Origin: Ailanthus altissimus
Taxonomy: Eukaryota > Streptophyta > Magnoliopsida > Sapindales > Simaroubaceae
NCBI GenBank assembly: GCA_946807835.1
Contig: OX327690.1
Coordinates: 14,356,501-14,420,500 of the forward strand
Direction of reading: 5' to 3'
DNA length: 64,000 bases
Shown here: piece by piece, positions 11,750 through 25,110 of the stretch
Layout of the letters: each line of letters opens with the position of its first letter
How positions within the stretch are numbered: the first letter of the stretch is position 1
Made by a program: the position numbers and the translations under genes
The notes under the pieces: generated by a model
Database searches by the model: none
The model's input: the letters and a program-made list of their open reading frames with translations, nothing else
What the model was told of the DNA's origin: nothing

Positions 11750-12780
11750 TGAAACAAATATTTAATTTTATTGAAATTTATTAGATTGAACAATTCAATC
11801 TAATAAGCTGTCATAATACACAAAGAGTACATTTAATATTACGAAACTCTTTAGGTCCATGTTTAATTTGTTAAATAAAACTATTCCACGAGTCTATGAT
11901 TGATAACCCATGCACACATCATATATATTACAAATCAGCGCGTTGACCATACAAGTTGAGGTCATAGCATATACATATAATCATTTCGTCACCTATATCC
12001 TGGATGTACGGGGATATAGATTAGTATCGTCAAATCCTATATGCTTAATCGTGAACTCATCTCCAGATTTATATTTCAAAAAATAATATCTACAAACTCC
12101 TTTGTGATATTGTTTAACCCTATGAAAAACTCTTTTACAGGGTTTATGCTTTTGGCCAAAAGAGTTTTTAAAATAAAATTTTTGGAGCATCAGGATATAC
12201 AACCTTTTTATGTAGGTTAACGGATCCCATATATGCGCATACTAGACTCTATAAGCATCAAACCATACCCTGCGACACGTAGCGGTCAAATCATGAAAGG
12301 TCTTTGATGTTTATGAAACCTAAGTATGAAGGATTACTCACAATCTCACCATAGTACTTAGGTCAAATAATTACGAATACTACTCAACTCGAGAGGATTT
12401 ACCATTGACGGCTACATAAGATGTCTATTGGATTCCTCGTACGTCTATTCAGCATCCAGTCTTGACTAAATACCTGCATGCTTATACAAGCTCTAAGCTC
12501 ATGGTCAGTGACGAACAACTATTTGTACCTTACAAATATAGACATACACTAATCTATATAAAAAGGATTCATCGATAGACCCAAATCGATTAAAATAGAT
12601 CAGGAACATAGTGTTTGAGAATATACTTGCATAATGACATTTCATAGCACCTATTGCAACTCTTTGTAACTATGTCATTACTAGTATACCCTAAGGTCTT
12701 TGTCCCATTTCGGACAAGGCTCTAACTCCTTAGATGTGGTTGACTCTTATGACTTGCTAACTCTGGGCACTCTTTAAGGG
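11750..12780 (-). repeat. Dispersed LTR-like repeat, family C, minus copy
   Basis: Read on the minus strand, this segment matches 42770-43465 over several hundred bases, including GTCCGAAATGGGACAAAG, a stretch around GATTAGTGTATGTCTATAT and a late word GTAAAAGAGTTTTT. It has no coding frame. Length near 1 kb and a minus-strand end of ..TTTCAACA fit a retrotransposon LTR, but no partner element or target duplication is visible here. Confidence 0.6.
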
Positions 12781-12784
12781 CTTT

Positions 12785-14515
12785 GTTTATCATCTTTTTA
12801 CAACCCTAAACCTATATAAACACCAATTGTTGAGCCAAGAGGAGTTAAGCAGCAAGGGGCACGAAATTTGCAAAGGGAGAGAAGGCTTGAACTCAAATTT
12901 AAAGAGGAGAAATGATGTCTCCAAAGTTTCTTGAGCATCATTGAAGACATTTAGAGGATTGAAACCTTGGAGATATCCCAAATTTGGTTTTCCCTTTCTT
13001 TTCTTTATTTTTATCCTTTGGTTTAATTTCAATTATGAATATTGCTTAAATGAGTTGTATCTATGGATGGTTGGATAATTTTAGTTATGGTTGAATTTTT
13101 ATGTGATTAAACTTGATTCTAAGGCTTGATGTAGTTTTATTTATATTATTTTTGGATGATTTAATATATTTTCATATAATTCATTTATGTTTCTTTTATG
13201 CTTAATGCTTCTAATTGATTGAAAAATGAATTGGTTATTGTGAATTTATGGATTAATGATTGGAAGAGATTGACCCATTTATGAGATTTGGGAGAAACAT
13301 AGCCTTAGGTTGTTATTGAGTTGGAAGGCCAATAACACTTACGTAATTATCATGGTTTTCCTTAGAATTTATATGTGGTGCACTCCAAGTATTTGATAAA
13401 ATACGTGACAGGTGTAAATACTTTGGGTGTGCCATTATGTCTAGAATTACATGTGGTGCTCTCACTTTTAAAGTGTTTGATAAAATGCGTGACGGGCACA
13501 AACACTTTGGGTGTGCCATTATGTCTAGAATTTCATTTGATGCTCGGGAGAGGTAATGAAATTAATTATTGGGTAATCAATTTAAGGGTTGCGTAATGCA
13601 TGTCTATGTAAACAAGTTAGATAGGCATATCAATTTGAATATTTATGCATAGTATCTCATTTGGCACTCGAAAGAGGAAATGAGATTAGTCTTAAGTCAT
13701 TGATTAATGAATTGAACGAATTTACTAAATAGGAAGAACATAGGAAGAATAGAATGAAATCAATACTTTAGGATCCCATTTGTATAGAATTCACCATATT
13801 ACAAGATTATCATTTTGTTGTAGATTGTATGTTCAAGGCTTTAATAGAACTCTATTGAACAATATGTGTTAATGTTGTTATGTGATTAATGGCTATCATG
13901 TGTTATTCGTTTATACTTTTTATGCGCTTAATGCTTCTAATTGCATTGAAAAAATGTATTGGATGATTTAAACATTTGAGTTATCTACTTGGAAAAGTTT
14001 AATCCATATGTTGGTTGTAAAAAACATAGATTTAAGTTTGTTGAGTTGGGAGACTTATGAACTTAGGGTAGTCGCTTAAGGGTAGTTTAATACTTGTATG
14101 TATAATGGGTTAAATAGGAATATCAACTTAGTTGTATATGTATAGTATCTCATTCGGCACTCAGAAGAGGGAATGAGATTACACCATGGATTAATGAATG
14201 CATAAATTGGTTGTTGATTACTAATGACAAAGACCATAGAAACAATAGAGGAAAATCAAGTCCCTAGAACCCAATTGTCATAGATATCTCTTTTCCTTAA
14301 TTTACCTAGTTAATTAGTTTTAAGTTGCTTTTAATTTAATAATTCATCCTACCCTTTAGAGTAGCCTAGATAAAGTTAGGTTGCCAACATCGTAGTACTT
14401 AGCATTAATTTAGGATACAATCTTTGTGAGAACGATACTCTACTCATTATATATTACTTGTTGTGTAACGTATACTTATGTTAGTTTGTGTTATAGAAAT
14501 CACACAACAGTACCC
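12785..14515 (+). repeat. Rearranged Ty3/gypsy-type LTR fragments (R1 family)
   Basis: Two partial, overlapping copies of an LTR family lie head to tail. Phrases such as GAGTTGGGAGACTAATGAAC and ATCTCATTTGGCACTC appear around 13300-13730 and again at 14040-14180. A TATA-like word (CTATATAAACACC) is at about 12812. The end near 14440 (AGAACGATACTCTACTC) is a phrase shared with the other gypsy LTRs in this window, at about 22085, 25030, 27430 (minus) and 55350. No coding sequence. Confidence 0.7.
13363..13525 (+). repeat. Tandem duplication inside an R1 LTR, ~79-84 bp units
   Basis: Two units each start TAGAATT.ATGTGGTGC and end TGGGTGTGCCATTATGTC; a third start follows at 13526. Unit lengths are 79 and 84 bp. 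The short frames over this stretch on both strands are by-products of the repeat. Confidence 0.8.
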
Positions 14516-14941
14516 TAAGACGGTAGTGGCTATAAGTCCCTCAGGGGAGGGAAGCGGCGGTTGAAACTCGAATCTTGCTGTCAAAACAACAAGCAGCTGC
14601 ACATAGCACAAGGGCGGTGAGATAGATCGATGGATTATATTGAGAAACTATCAAAATCGGCTGGCTAAAGGTAAGGGGCATCTGGCAAGTGAGGGTCATC
14701 AGAGGTAGACTAACATAACTGAAACCAAAAGATTAATACTGTCGGCGAAGGCACTATAATGACCATCGTTGGGCTAACGATTATATGTAGATCTGCCACC
14801 ATTAAGTTGTCAGCTCCTCTGAGCTTGGTGGAGCATCGTCTCCATAATAGGAAAAATTATCAGACCATCAAAAGAAAAAGGCGCCGGGAAATGAAAATAA
14901 AAAAAATATAAAAAGCAGAATAGAAAAATGAGAAACAAATA

Positions 14942-15001
<60 letters not shown>

Positions 15002-18000
15002 AGGGAGTTTTGTGGCCACCGGATAGGAGGTCAAAAGACCCTTTCTTTGACAGAGAGAAAATAGAGTGAAGGTGGCTACTTTTTATTTCTTGGGGTCTTT
15101 GGGTTAGAGAGAAAAAAATTTAAGGACTAATTGTTAGACCCAAGTTGTGAGCTTTTACTTTATTAACAATCGTGGTCTCTTGATTATTTTATTTTCTCAA
15201 TTAACTTTTGGTAACTTACTATAGACATTAGTCTCAATAAGTGTAATAGACATTGTTATGATTTAAATTAACCCCTTTTATTATTTTTTAATATTAAAAA
15301 AAAGTGTAAGATGCAAGTGTTTAGAAAAATGTCTAGAAAAGTGCCCCAAAAAATGTCTAAAAAGGGGAGCTAACTCACTTTCAATCATTTTTTTTATTAT
15401 TTTAATTATTTTACTATTTTAATATTATATGAAAAGAGTGATGTATGGGACATGTACTTAGGAAAGTGAAACCACATTGAGTCATGTATATCTCATTATC
15501 ATTTTATTATTATTTTAATTATTTTAATGTTACAAAAAAAAAATAGAATATATAGACACATGAGTTTAGAAAAGTGAAATCATCTCAATCCACGTATACT
15601 TTATCATTATTTAAAATTTTAGTTAAATACTTTATTATTATTTAAAATTTTAGTTAATTAATTCTTTAAATATTTAAGTCCTTGATATTTGCAATAACTT
15701 GTTATTGATATATGTACTGATTTATTGAGAAGCATTATATTCAAAAAAGCATTCATTATTATTAGGCTATTATTATTTTATTATTTTCACAAAAATTAAT
15801 TTTGTATCAAGAAAACAATTTTATATTCTAATGCTACCAATTTTATTAGATTAATAAATCATGTTCATTGATTTTGTTGATTTAATATTTGGTTAAAAAA
15901 AATTAATGGCTAAGATTTTTTTTTAAAATACACAAAGAGTGATTTGATGTATCATTTTTAATTTTTATTATTATTTTAATATAAAAAATAAAAAGATGAG
16001 AAGTGCTTCATGTGAGTAAGCCTGAAGCCGCGTGAAGCACCACTTCTTTTTATTATTATTTTAATAAAAATGTGATATCATATAAGGCCCGAATATTTTG
16101 GAAAAGGCAATTCCTCCCGCATAATACACCGTTCGCTTTTTATGTTATTATTTTGTTTCAAAAAAGAAAAGGAAAGCGAGAAAGTACAAATAGACCTCAT
16201 GATTTTTGCATCCTTTGAAAAAAGTGTGTTGTTATTATATAATGATTTAATATTTTTTCATTCAATACTTGATATTTATCATAATTTATCATTTGTCTTT
16301 TTTTGAAACATAAATTGTCTTATCAAAGTATTTTTATTTATTAAAGGTATCTTATCAAAATATTTTCACATTTTTAATAAAAATACATATAAATGATTAA
16401 AAATCCAAACAGTTTCATGGCTTTTGACCCATTATTATTTTCTTCATTAATGTATTATATCTTACATGTTTTATTATTGCTTCATTTATTATTTATTCCA
16501 CTGCAATTATTTTTTGGACATTTATAATAATCATCATTATTATTTTACCTATTACTTTATTATTATTGTTTATCCTTGGCACCATTAAGAGATCATGCAT
16601 TATAATCATAAATTGGTGAATAAAAATTCACCTATCATCTAATTATTTAACTATTATTTTATGATTAGTAGTCATCATTTATCGATTACTTGTGATTATC
16701 CATTCGATCAAATGTTGGTATCATAACTAATTTGATTGGGGCAGATTATTTTCTTATTAAATCACGTGATCACCATAAATTGAAATATCCAATCATGAGC
16801 ATAAAGCATAAGAATATTAGATCGGCACGTGATCATCATAAATTAATTATGATGTTGTCATGGTGAGTTTATTTGGAATAATTTTCACATTATTTCTTAT
16901 ACTTAAAAATATATTTTTCATTTGTTGGAAATAAGAGATTAAATAATAATTATTTATGATTAGTTCCATATATAATTATATTTACACTTTGCTCATATAA
17001 TTATGACATTTATTTTTTTTGTAATATCTCTTAACCTCTATATGATTTAAATATTTTGTGGTAATTAATCACATTTATTATTGAGTTGAGACGATTATAG
17101 CTATAATTTTGGATTGATCACGGTGATGCCGATCTACGGTATACAACGACCTATGATGCACAAGGATCAATGGTGGATTTGTGGTGATCAAGAGCAAACA
17201 ATGATTTTGATCATTTCAATTACCTTTTAAAAGTTTAATTTCATGTTATTTTAATTATTTACAATTATTACACGAATCAACAAATTATAAATATCCCAAA
17301 TATTCACCTGTGTATTTAATTGTATAAAACTTATTAAAATAGTCGCTCTAATATCATTTGAAATAAGTGTAATCTCTAGAGGATTCAGACAATACTTACC
17401 ACTAGCAAGTCACAATACTCTTATTTGAAATTTAAAATTTAAAATTTAAAATATAAAATATAACTTAAAAATTATAGTATTATTCATAATCAAACCCTCT
17501 TAAATTCTCAAAAACAAAAAAAAAATCAAAGCTTCACCCATTCATTGATTTAAGATGAGTAAGATTTTTCTTTTTTCTTTAAAGTTTAAACACTGACATT
17601 CACTTATCTCTATCATAGTTGTATTTCTGTTATGGGGGCAATCTTGAAAATTTTGCTCATAAGGTTTTAGATGATATTTAACTTTTAAATAAATGAAGAA
17701 TTTTCTGGCAGTTATGGTGCAGATGAGTTATTTTTCACTTTTAACTTTTCAATTCCATTTTCACTGTTTTGATTTCAACTCAATTAGATATATTTTTTAA
17801 AAAAAAATTAACATATTTAAAAACTATTATGAATTTTATAATACAACAACTTAAGTTGCTATTTTCAAAATGTGTAGTTTTGAATGATGTCTCAAGAAGA
17901 TCTAACAAGAGTGAAAATGAGATACTCGAGGTGTGTTTCTTGTGTTATATAGTTATTTGAGTTCTGCTTATGCATTTAGTGGTTGATATTATTAGGAATT

Positions 18001-18189
18001 GGAATTGTGATATTATTATTAGTGACTCGAAATCATTAGTGGGATATTTGGCTTTGGGTAATGACCATCTATTCAACCCATATACTAATTTGACTAGCAA
18101 TGAAAATTCTGATACATCAAATAATGAGTAATGTTTATTAATTATGTATAAATACAATGTTCTTAATTTGTTTCATTATAATAAGTACT
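14516..18189. other. AT-rich intergenic DNA with simple repeats
   Basis: No gene is supported. The stretch holds a GA microsatellite (14947-14998), a directly repeated ATTATTTAAAATTTTAGTTAA near 15605 and 15636, and a short imperfect palindrome at 16000-16046 (GAAGTGCTTCATG against CGTGAAGCACCACTTC). Confidence 0.5.
14947..14998. repeat. (GA)26 microsatellite
   Basis: An uninterrupted run of 26 GA units. On the reverse strand it translates to a Leu-Ser run that should not be taken as a protein. Confidence 0.98.
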
Positions 18190-19080
18190 TGGAGTCATTA
18201 TGGGTGCGTTAAATACATCATATTAGATTGGATAATAAAAATTAGATTAGATTGTAATGGAATGGAATGGAATGGAATGGATTGGATTGTTACAGAATTA
18301 TTGAATTATAATGTATATAATACATATTTTTATTAGTTTTATTATATTATTATTATTTTATTGAATTATTATTTTATACTAATTATAAAATAATAATTCT
18401 TTAATATTATTTTATAAATGATACGTTTTACTTATTATGGTTATTATTAATATAACAAAATAATAAATTTTTAATATTATTTTACAAATATAATTTTATT
18501 ATTTACTAATGATATTATAAATAGTAACAAAATAACAATAATAAATGATTGTTATTATTATTATCATCATCACTATCCTTATTATTATTTGAAAATATTC
18601 TTTTATTTTTTTTATCTTATTTAATATTTTTAAATAATATTTTTTATTATTTAATTTTAATACATTTTATTATTTTAAAAATTGTTTTATTATTTTATCA
18701 TAGTTGTTATAAATATTGTTGTTGTCATTGTTGTATTTAATATTATTATATTACTTTCATAATAATTTTATTTTAGCAATAATAATATTATCGTTATTAT
18801 TTAATATTTAATCTAATATTATTTGAATATTTAATATTATTGTATATTTTAAAATGATGTTATTTTAATATAATAAATTATTATATAAAACAAAGTTGTC
18901 AATCCACCCTTGACCCTATTCTTTGCGAAATTCAATTTTTTCTACTTTAAACCGTACTATTTTATATTTTATACAATCCAATTCATTTTAATTTTATGGT
19001 CAAATATAAAATAATGGTTTTTGAATCTCTTAAAATAATATAATACAATGCTAGCTGCCAAACATATCTTAAATAGTACG
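18190..19080. repeat. Very AT-rich block, possible decayed MITE
   Basis: The block opens with GTGCGTTAAATACATC and a short (GGAAT)n run near 18261-18285, continues as TTATTATTA-type sequence, and closes with CTGCCAAACATATCTTA. Openings and closings of this kind occur at the ends of plant MITE-like elements, but I see no convincing inverted ends or target duplication. Confidence 0.3.
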
Positions 19081-19105
19081 TAAATATACTATTGTCTTCC
19101 GAATT

Positions 19106-19404
19106 GGAAGTGGGTACTTTCGATTTTAATTCAGTTCGGATCGAAACTGATCCAAAATTAAACTGATCGATTTTAAAAAATTATAATTAATTGGTTTAAT
19201 TACATAAAATCAAATTAAATTAGTTTAGTTTAATTTTTTTAAAAAAATTTTATGTATTTTTTTTAATTTTAATCAAATCAAAATTAAATTGAAATTAAAC
19301 CGATCAAGTTTAAAATACTAAACTAAATTCTAAACTCAACCGAACTAAAAAATTTAATTTAGTTTAATTTAATTTTTAGTTAAACCAGACCGATGCCCAC
19401 CCTA
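19106..19404. mobile_element. MITE-like element, ~300 bp
   Basis: The left end (GAAGTGGGTACTTTCGA) and the reverse of the right end (TAGGGTGGGCATCGGTC) form imperfect terminal inverted repeats, followed on both sides by AATTTAGTTCGG-like words. The interior is AT-rich and non-coding. Size and structure fit a non-autonomous DNA transposon. The terminal GGGYGGGCAT word recalls the ends of the element at 9048-10376. Confidence 0.5.
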
Positions 19405-19979
19405 CCTTAAATTACGAATCCTTCCTTCCTTTTATCCTCTTCATCCACGTTTGGTGCAATTATCTACACAGTAAATAAAATACTCGGATTGTCACGTGCA
19501 TTTATTTAAAGTCTCCAAATTATTAGGGAATTTTCCTTTTCCAGTTTCCGTTATCTTAAACGAAAATATACTTCCTCAATATTTAAAGTTTTGTTGGTCC
19601 ATAGTTTTTGTACTTCAATAATAAATCCAAATCTTACCTCGCAAGTGCAACAAAAATGTGGTGTTAGTGTTACAGTTGGGTTTTATATTTGCCCATATCT
19701 TATTTGAACGGGCTAAGGTTTTGTTTTGCTCCAATTACTCCACTTATTCAACAATTTTGGGAAGAGCTTGCACACTCAGCCTTACTATGAAATCGCTTGG
19801 CCGAAAATCGGTCACTTGTCTGTAAAATTATGCGAATACAAAATTACTAAATAAAAATAAAAGTTTTAGAATCTTACTTTTGTTATAGTAATTAGATTAA
19901 ATTCAAACAAATAACTAGGTTTTAAAAGAGAATATGCAAAAAAAATTTAGTCTATTTAAATACTCAATATCCCATAAAA
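19405..19979. other. Intergenic DNA, nothing recognised
   Basis: No coding frame, repeat or RNA gene recognised on either strand. Confidence 0.45.
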
Positions 19980-20600
19980 TGATAGAATCTCACAGGCTTA
20001 TCTTGTTAAAGTAAAAACTCTCACATACACTATGTATTTTATCTAATGTTTGATTTTTCTCAAAATTTGTCTTCTCCTCTCAAAAATACAAATATTTAAA
20101 AAGGAGTTATTTAATGAGTTATCTCTTAATTTTTAACAATTTATAGAGAGTTTATTTAAAATTTAAAAACTAGAAGTAACTTTGAATTAATGGATATTAA
20201 TGAGCCACATAAGTTATGCATTACTTTACATTTACTTATCATATTAAATAAATTAATTAAATACCAAAATTAAAGTAATAAATGCATCTAACATTCTCTC
20301 ATTTGCCCATTAATACGAAATATCATACACATGATGATTCAAATGTTCTCTCTTAATATACCTTTATACTCAAAATAAAGACGTAAAATATAATGAATTA
20401 TAGTGGTAAGTCATTTTAAGTCAAGTATTAACTTTTATATATTATAATGTACTTTTCTCCTTTGAGTGAGTATATTTGGCCTATATATCTTTATGAATGA
20501 AGCTCCAAATGTTCATTCAAGGTCCTCATCCAATCATCAAACAACTATATTGTCATTTTATAATCTTTATGTCTATAATGAAATGAGAAAAATAAAGTCT
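19980..20600 (-). repeat. 3' LTR relic of copia element 1
   Basis: About 300 bp of this segment (from TGATAGAATCTCACAGGC onward) match 28675-28975, with shared phrases GGCTTATCTTGTTA, TTTGATTTTT..CAAAATTTG and TTAATGAGCCAC. Both copies flank a minus-strand copia pol relic, so they are read as its LTRs. The left boundary is set by TGATAG, which would be the CA end of the LTR on the minus strand. Confidence 0.65.
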
Positions 20601-20733
20601 GAAAAACTAGAGTTTTGAATACCAAATATTGTAATATAAAATTAAGAGGATCTCAATTACATTTTACAAAATAGAATTGCGTTTCACAAATTTCCTTATA
20701 TAATTTAGGTGGTAAAGCTTTAGTCAAGAGAAT
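20601..20733 (-). pseudogene. C-terminal tip of RNase H, copia element 1
   Basis: Read on the minus strand this gives LTKALPPKLYKEI, the standard last phrase of a copia RNase H (..DPLTKALP..). The upstream half of that phrase, MIADI, lies at about 22165-22180, on the other side of the solo LTR at 20734-22156. The LTR therefore landed inside the RNase H sequence. Confidence 0.75.
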
Positions 20734-22156
20734 TGTTGATAGGCATAATTATGCTTACTCTTTTAACTTCCAAAAACATAGTATTTGTTCAATTAAATAC
20801 GAATATTTGACTTTAAAAAAAATATATTTTATGATTATTATATAGTTTAAAGATAATGGAGCAAAGAAGGGTTAGAATATGATAAAAAAAAAGGGCAATA
20901 TCATCAAAATTGGGGCTAGTGCCATGGGTTGTAGCATTAGAACGATGAATAGTCTCCTAAAGTAAAAAATTGAGTGCTGAGAGGCCCAAATCCAGTGTCG
21001 CAGAACCAACATGATCCAAAGACAACCAAGAAAAGTCAGAAGTTGAGCGTCGTAATACTTAAGGCCAGCGCCACGATGGTAGCATTAATATCATGTTAGT
21101 GCTACAACTCTGGGTAGTCAAGGCCATGACATTGGGTATTAAATTTAGAAATCCTAACCAGCCTTGGATGTAAAGTTAGCCTTAATTTGACAACTCAACC
21201 TTATAAATAGCATCCATTTGAGTCGATATCAAGGATAATCATGAAAGGGCACAAGAGAATCAAGTAATTAATAGTTTAGAGCAATTTTTAAATTAAAAAA
21301 AAAGACTCTTAAGGTAAAGTAGAGATTAAAGATAAAAATTTTGGACACTATCTCTTTTTCTTTATTCTTTTATGCTTTAGACTATTTGTTCTCTATAATG
21401 TCGATTATTTTGAACTCTAAAACTCTATTCATCATTATAAAATAAGTTTTTAATTCTAAGATTACAATTTAAATTCGATATGCAATTTGAATTCATTATC
21501 TTTTCTTATTTGTAAAGTTAGGATTGAATTATTCAGTTTATCTTATGTTTTAATGTTTTCTAGTTTCTTGATCAATAATTAGATTATTTTAGGAACCATA
21601 ATAAACTTAGAAGAGTGATTTATATGTTGAGCCTTAGATAAACTAATATATAATCGTTGTGTAACAGCTGTGAGTTTCATATGAGGTATGAATATACTCA
21701 CATGGCCTATATGGCTTTTAAAGAGCTGTTTTTAATGAATCTTACTTAATCTAATTATTATAAGAATATAGATAATTACTTATGTAAGATATATTTACTA
21801 AACCATCGAAAGGGGCTAATGAAGATATTAGGGTTCTTAGTTAATAATTTATATTGATGAAATAAACTAAGAAAAGATTATTAGATTTAAGTAAAACATC
21901 AAGAGTAGTTGTAATCCTAAGTTTATTCATTACTGGTAATTTAATACTTGTTACCTTCAGTTATCTTTGCATTCTTTTATTTTTTAATTAGGTTTTTCAT
22001 ATTAGTTTACTTTAATTCTTATTTATTTTGATAAGAGTAGGTGGACACAAATTTAGTACTTAAGCAAATAATAATAAAACTTCCTTGTTAGACCGATACT
22101 CTACTCTCATTATATTACTTATTTACGATAACATTTACTTATTGTCTAATCCAACA
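20734..22156 (+). mobile_element. Solo Ty3/gypsy-type LTR inserted in copia RNase H
   Basis: The sequence runs from TGTTGATAGG to AATCCAACA, giving TGTTG..CAACA ends. It has the same layout as the solo LTR at 38855-40269: TGATA-type start, a patch of GC-rich short words (20910-21130), a TATA-like word (CTTATAAATAGC, about 21218), and a closing GACCGATACTCTACTC phrase (22084). It lies between two halves of an RNase H coding sequence. A perfect 5-bp target duplication is not visible; the flanks have probably mutated. Confidence 0.75.
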
Positions 22157-24010
22157 CAATATCCGCAATCATGGGCATAGTGCTAATGTGCGCAATGGGC
22201 ACCTCATTTGCCTTAAGCCCTTAACATGATCTCTAATGGTTATGTACTTTATGTCGATGTGCTTACTTTAACTACCACTCTTGTTGTTCTTAGCCAAAAA
22301 TATTGCACTTGGATTATCATAGTAAATTTTGAATGGCATAGAAATAGAATCAACAACTACAAGTCCCATAATAAATCTCCTAAGCTAAATATCCTATGAT
22401 ATTGCTTTAAAACATTACATGAATTTTGGCTCTGTAGTTGAAATGATAATTAATGACTACTTTACACTTCTCTAAGAAATTGTCCCTTCGGCTAAGTAGA
22501 AGATATATCTTAATGTTGACTTTTTAAAGTCAACACACCCAATAAAGTCAGAATTTGAATATTCAATCATAAAAAATTTCACAACTAAACTACCAATCAA
22601 CTAAAATAAAAAAATCAAAATCAAAATTTGAGCTTTTAAATAAGCATTAGCATTCAAGTCTCAGATTTTTTGGTTCTTTCATTATGATCATATCATTTAA
22701 TGATAAACTTGTAATCCTTTGTCTTTTAAAAATATCTCACATATTTCTTCATAGCTCTCAAATGGTCTATTCCATGATTACCATGGTTTTTGCCCAACAT
22801 TTCCGTTGCATATGCAATATCTTGTCTTGTACAACCCTTTGCATACATTAGGCTTCTAATTGCTTAAGCATAACGAATGTTCTTCATTTATTCCTTTTCT
22901 AGACCATTCTTTAGGCACTAGTTTAAACTGAATTTGTCACCTGTCACAATAAATGCCACACTAGGTGAGCAATCTCTCATAAAAAATATTTTAAAGATTT
23001 CATTGATATAGGTTTCTTGAGACAATTCTAATATTCTTTGAGATATGTTATTATGAATCTTTATGTTAATTACATAAGATGCTTCACCCATATTTTTCAT
23101 ATCAAAATGTTGTGAGAGAAATTATTTCACTTTATGAAGTAAACCCAAATCACTTAAAGCAAGTAAAATATATTCTATATACAGAACTAAGAAAATGATT
23201 TTACTCCTACTAACTTTATAGTATATACATTGATCCATAATATTTTTCGTAAAACAAAATAAAGAAATAACATTATGTAACTTTAAATACCATTGGCGGA
23301 AAGCCTACTTAAGCTTATATATTACAAGATGATCATTTCCATTTAAGATGAACTCTTCTAATTGTTTCATGTAAACCTAGTTTTCTAAATCACCTCTGAG
23401 CAAGATCATTTCACATCCATTTGATGCAACTCTATATCAAAATGAGCTACTAATGCCATGATTATCTTGAATAAATCTTTTTTTAGAAACTGGAGAGAAA
23501 GTATCATAATAATAAATTCATTCTTATTGAGTGAATCCTTTAGTTATAAAGTCTTGCATTATATCTTTCAATGTTACATAAAAGAGCCATTTACAACCAA
23601 TGGCCTTTGGTTATTTAGGCAATTTAACAAGATCTCAAACTTGATTAATAGCCATTGAATCCTCCATATATTTTATGGAATGTACCACAACATGGTTTAC
23701 TTTTATTCATAGCTTGTTAAAATATGACAGGGACATCCTCAATACTTACATTAATGTTATATTCTTGTAGGTACACAACATAATCTATACAAAAAATAGA
23801 TTTTTATTTTATTTTAGAAGATTTTCTTAATGTGATTCTAACATTCTCTTAGTGAGATTATTGATCAACTTGACATTTAAAACCTCCTTAATATGATGTG
23901 GTATTTTATTAAGTAGCTTTTCATTATTTATCAAATCCTAATGATAATCTTGAAATACAACCAATTGATCTGAAGCTTTATGAGTAGGCTCAGAATTTTG
24001 AATTTCCTTA
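22157..24010 (-). pseudogene. pol relic of copia element 1 (RT and RNase H)
   Basis: On the minus strand, in order from 24010 downward: a PKAIGCKW-like RT start near 23600; DTFSPVSKK and a degraded HFD..LHQMDVK-like region near 23450; a 60-codon frame at 22918-23100 (GEASYVI..IKI, LSQETYINEIF) from the RT thumb; MYAKGCTRQDIAYA near 22830; and the RNase H words YDNPSAIF and KHIDIKY near 22350-22250. All are copia signatures. Frames change often and stops are common. Gag, protease and integrase are missing, probably replaced by the later elements at 24030-28674. Confidence 0.8.
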
Positions 24011-24029
24011 AAAAATATATATTATTATT

Positions 24030-25110
24030 TAAATTGAGTAATTATTAAGTTTAGGAGATTAAAACAATAAATTTAAAATACACTCATCATGCTTTTGCTT
24101 AGATGCAAAAAATCCAAGTCTCAACGCCTAGGAGCTAAATCGAGACCACATGGCAGAATTCTTGGTGCCTAGACTCTGTCAACACCCTAAATTCTTTTTA
24201 AACTTTGTGTCCTAATTTCCAAGCTCATTTTTGGAGCCTATATAAAGAGGACTAAAAGCCTCATTTGTCAAGAAGGAAAGAGCATGAAATTAAAGATAGA
24301 AATAAAGTATTTTTAATGAGAGAAAGCACTTTAGAGCTTTGATTCTTGAAGAATCTTAAAGATTGAAGGCTCAAAGAGACATTTTCAATTAGTTTTCTCT
24401 TTTCTCTTTCTCATTTACTTTAATTTAAAGTTAATATTTGTAGATTATATTGCTATAAACATGTTTACTCTTATAAACTTTTAGATTATTTTGATTTTTA
24501 GCTTGACTAAGGTTGGATAAATTTATTATTTTAAGGGCTTGATATAGCTCTACTACATATTATGTTTGGATATTTTTAGTTGATTAATGAATTTTTCTTA
24601 TGTTTCTAATTTTTTCTTTTCTAGATTTAATGTTTCTAGTTTGATTGGAAAATTGACTAGATGATCTAGACTTATGAGTTGTACCTTGGAAAAGATTAAT
24701 CTATTTGTTGGACTTAATTAGCACAACCTTAGCTTTTATTGAGTTGGGAGACTAATAAAACTTAGGTAATCAATCAAGGGGTTGCAAATACATGCATAGA
24801 TAGATAAGTTAAATAAGGATATTAACTTGAATATGTATACATAGGATCTCATTTGACGCTAAGGTGAGGTAATGAGATTAATATTAAATTCCTTGATTAA
24901 TGAATTCACATGAGTAGTTGTTAGTCATTAAAACATGAAGAACATATTAAACGTAAAGTGAAATCAAGACCTTAGAACTCTTTTAACAAAGTTTTTAGCA
25001 TTAAATTTGAAAGATCAATCTTTGTAGGAATGATACCCAAGCTTATTACTTTATTACTTGCTCATGACTCATCACTTATGGCTTTACATATTGCGTGTTT
25101 AATTTTAAGA
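24030..25110 (+). repeat. Ty3/gypsy-type LTR, R1 family, plus orientation
   Basis: It shares phrases with 12785-14515 and 53329-55442: a GC-rich word patch (CAACGCCTAGGAGC..TTGGTGCCTAG, 24110-24180), TATA (CCTATATAAAGAGG, 24248), GAGTTGGGAGACTAAT near 24738, ATCTCATTTGACGC and a closing GGAATGATACCC at 25028. The right end is about ..AAGAACA at 25107. The left boundary is uncertain. It separates the copia pol relic from the gypsy fragment and points the other way from both. Confidence 0.65.

Noticed and set aside
13313..13596. Pair of overlapping frames on both strands with internal repeats
   Set aside because: They arise from the ~80-bp tandem duplication inside an R1 LTR.
14810..15034. Minus-strand frame with a long Leu-Ser run
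   Set aside because: It is the translation of the (GA)26 microsatellite at 14947-14998.
18261..18285. (GGAAT)n run as a possible satellite
   Set aside because: Only about four units; a short microsatellite in an AT-rich block.
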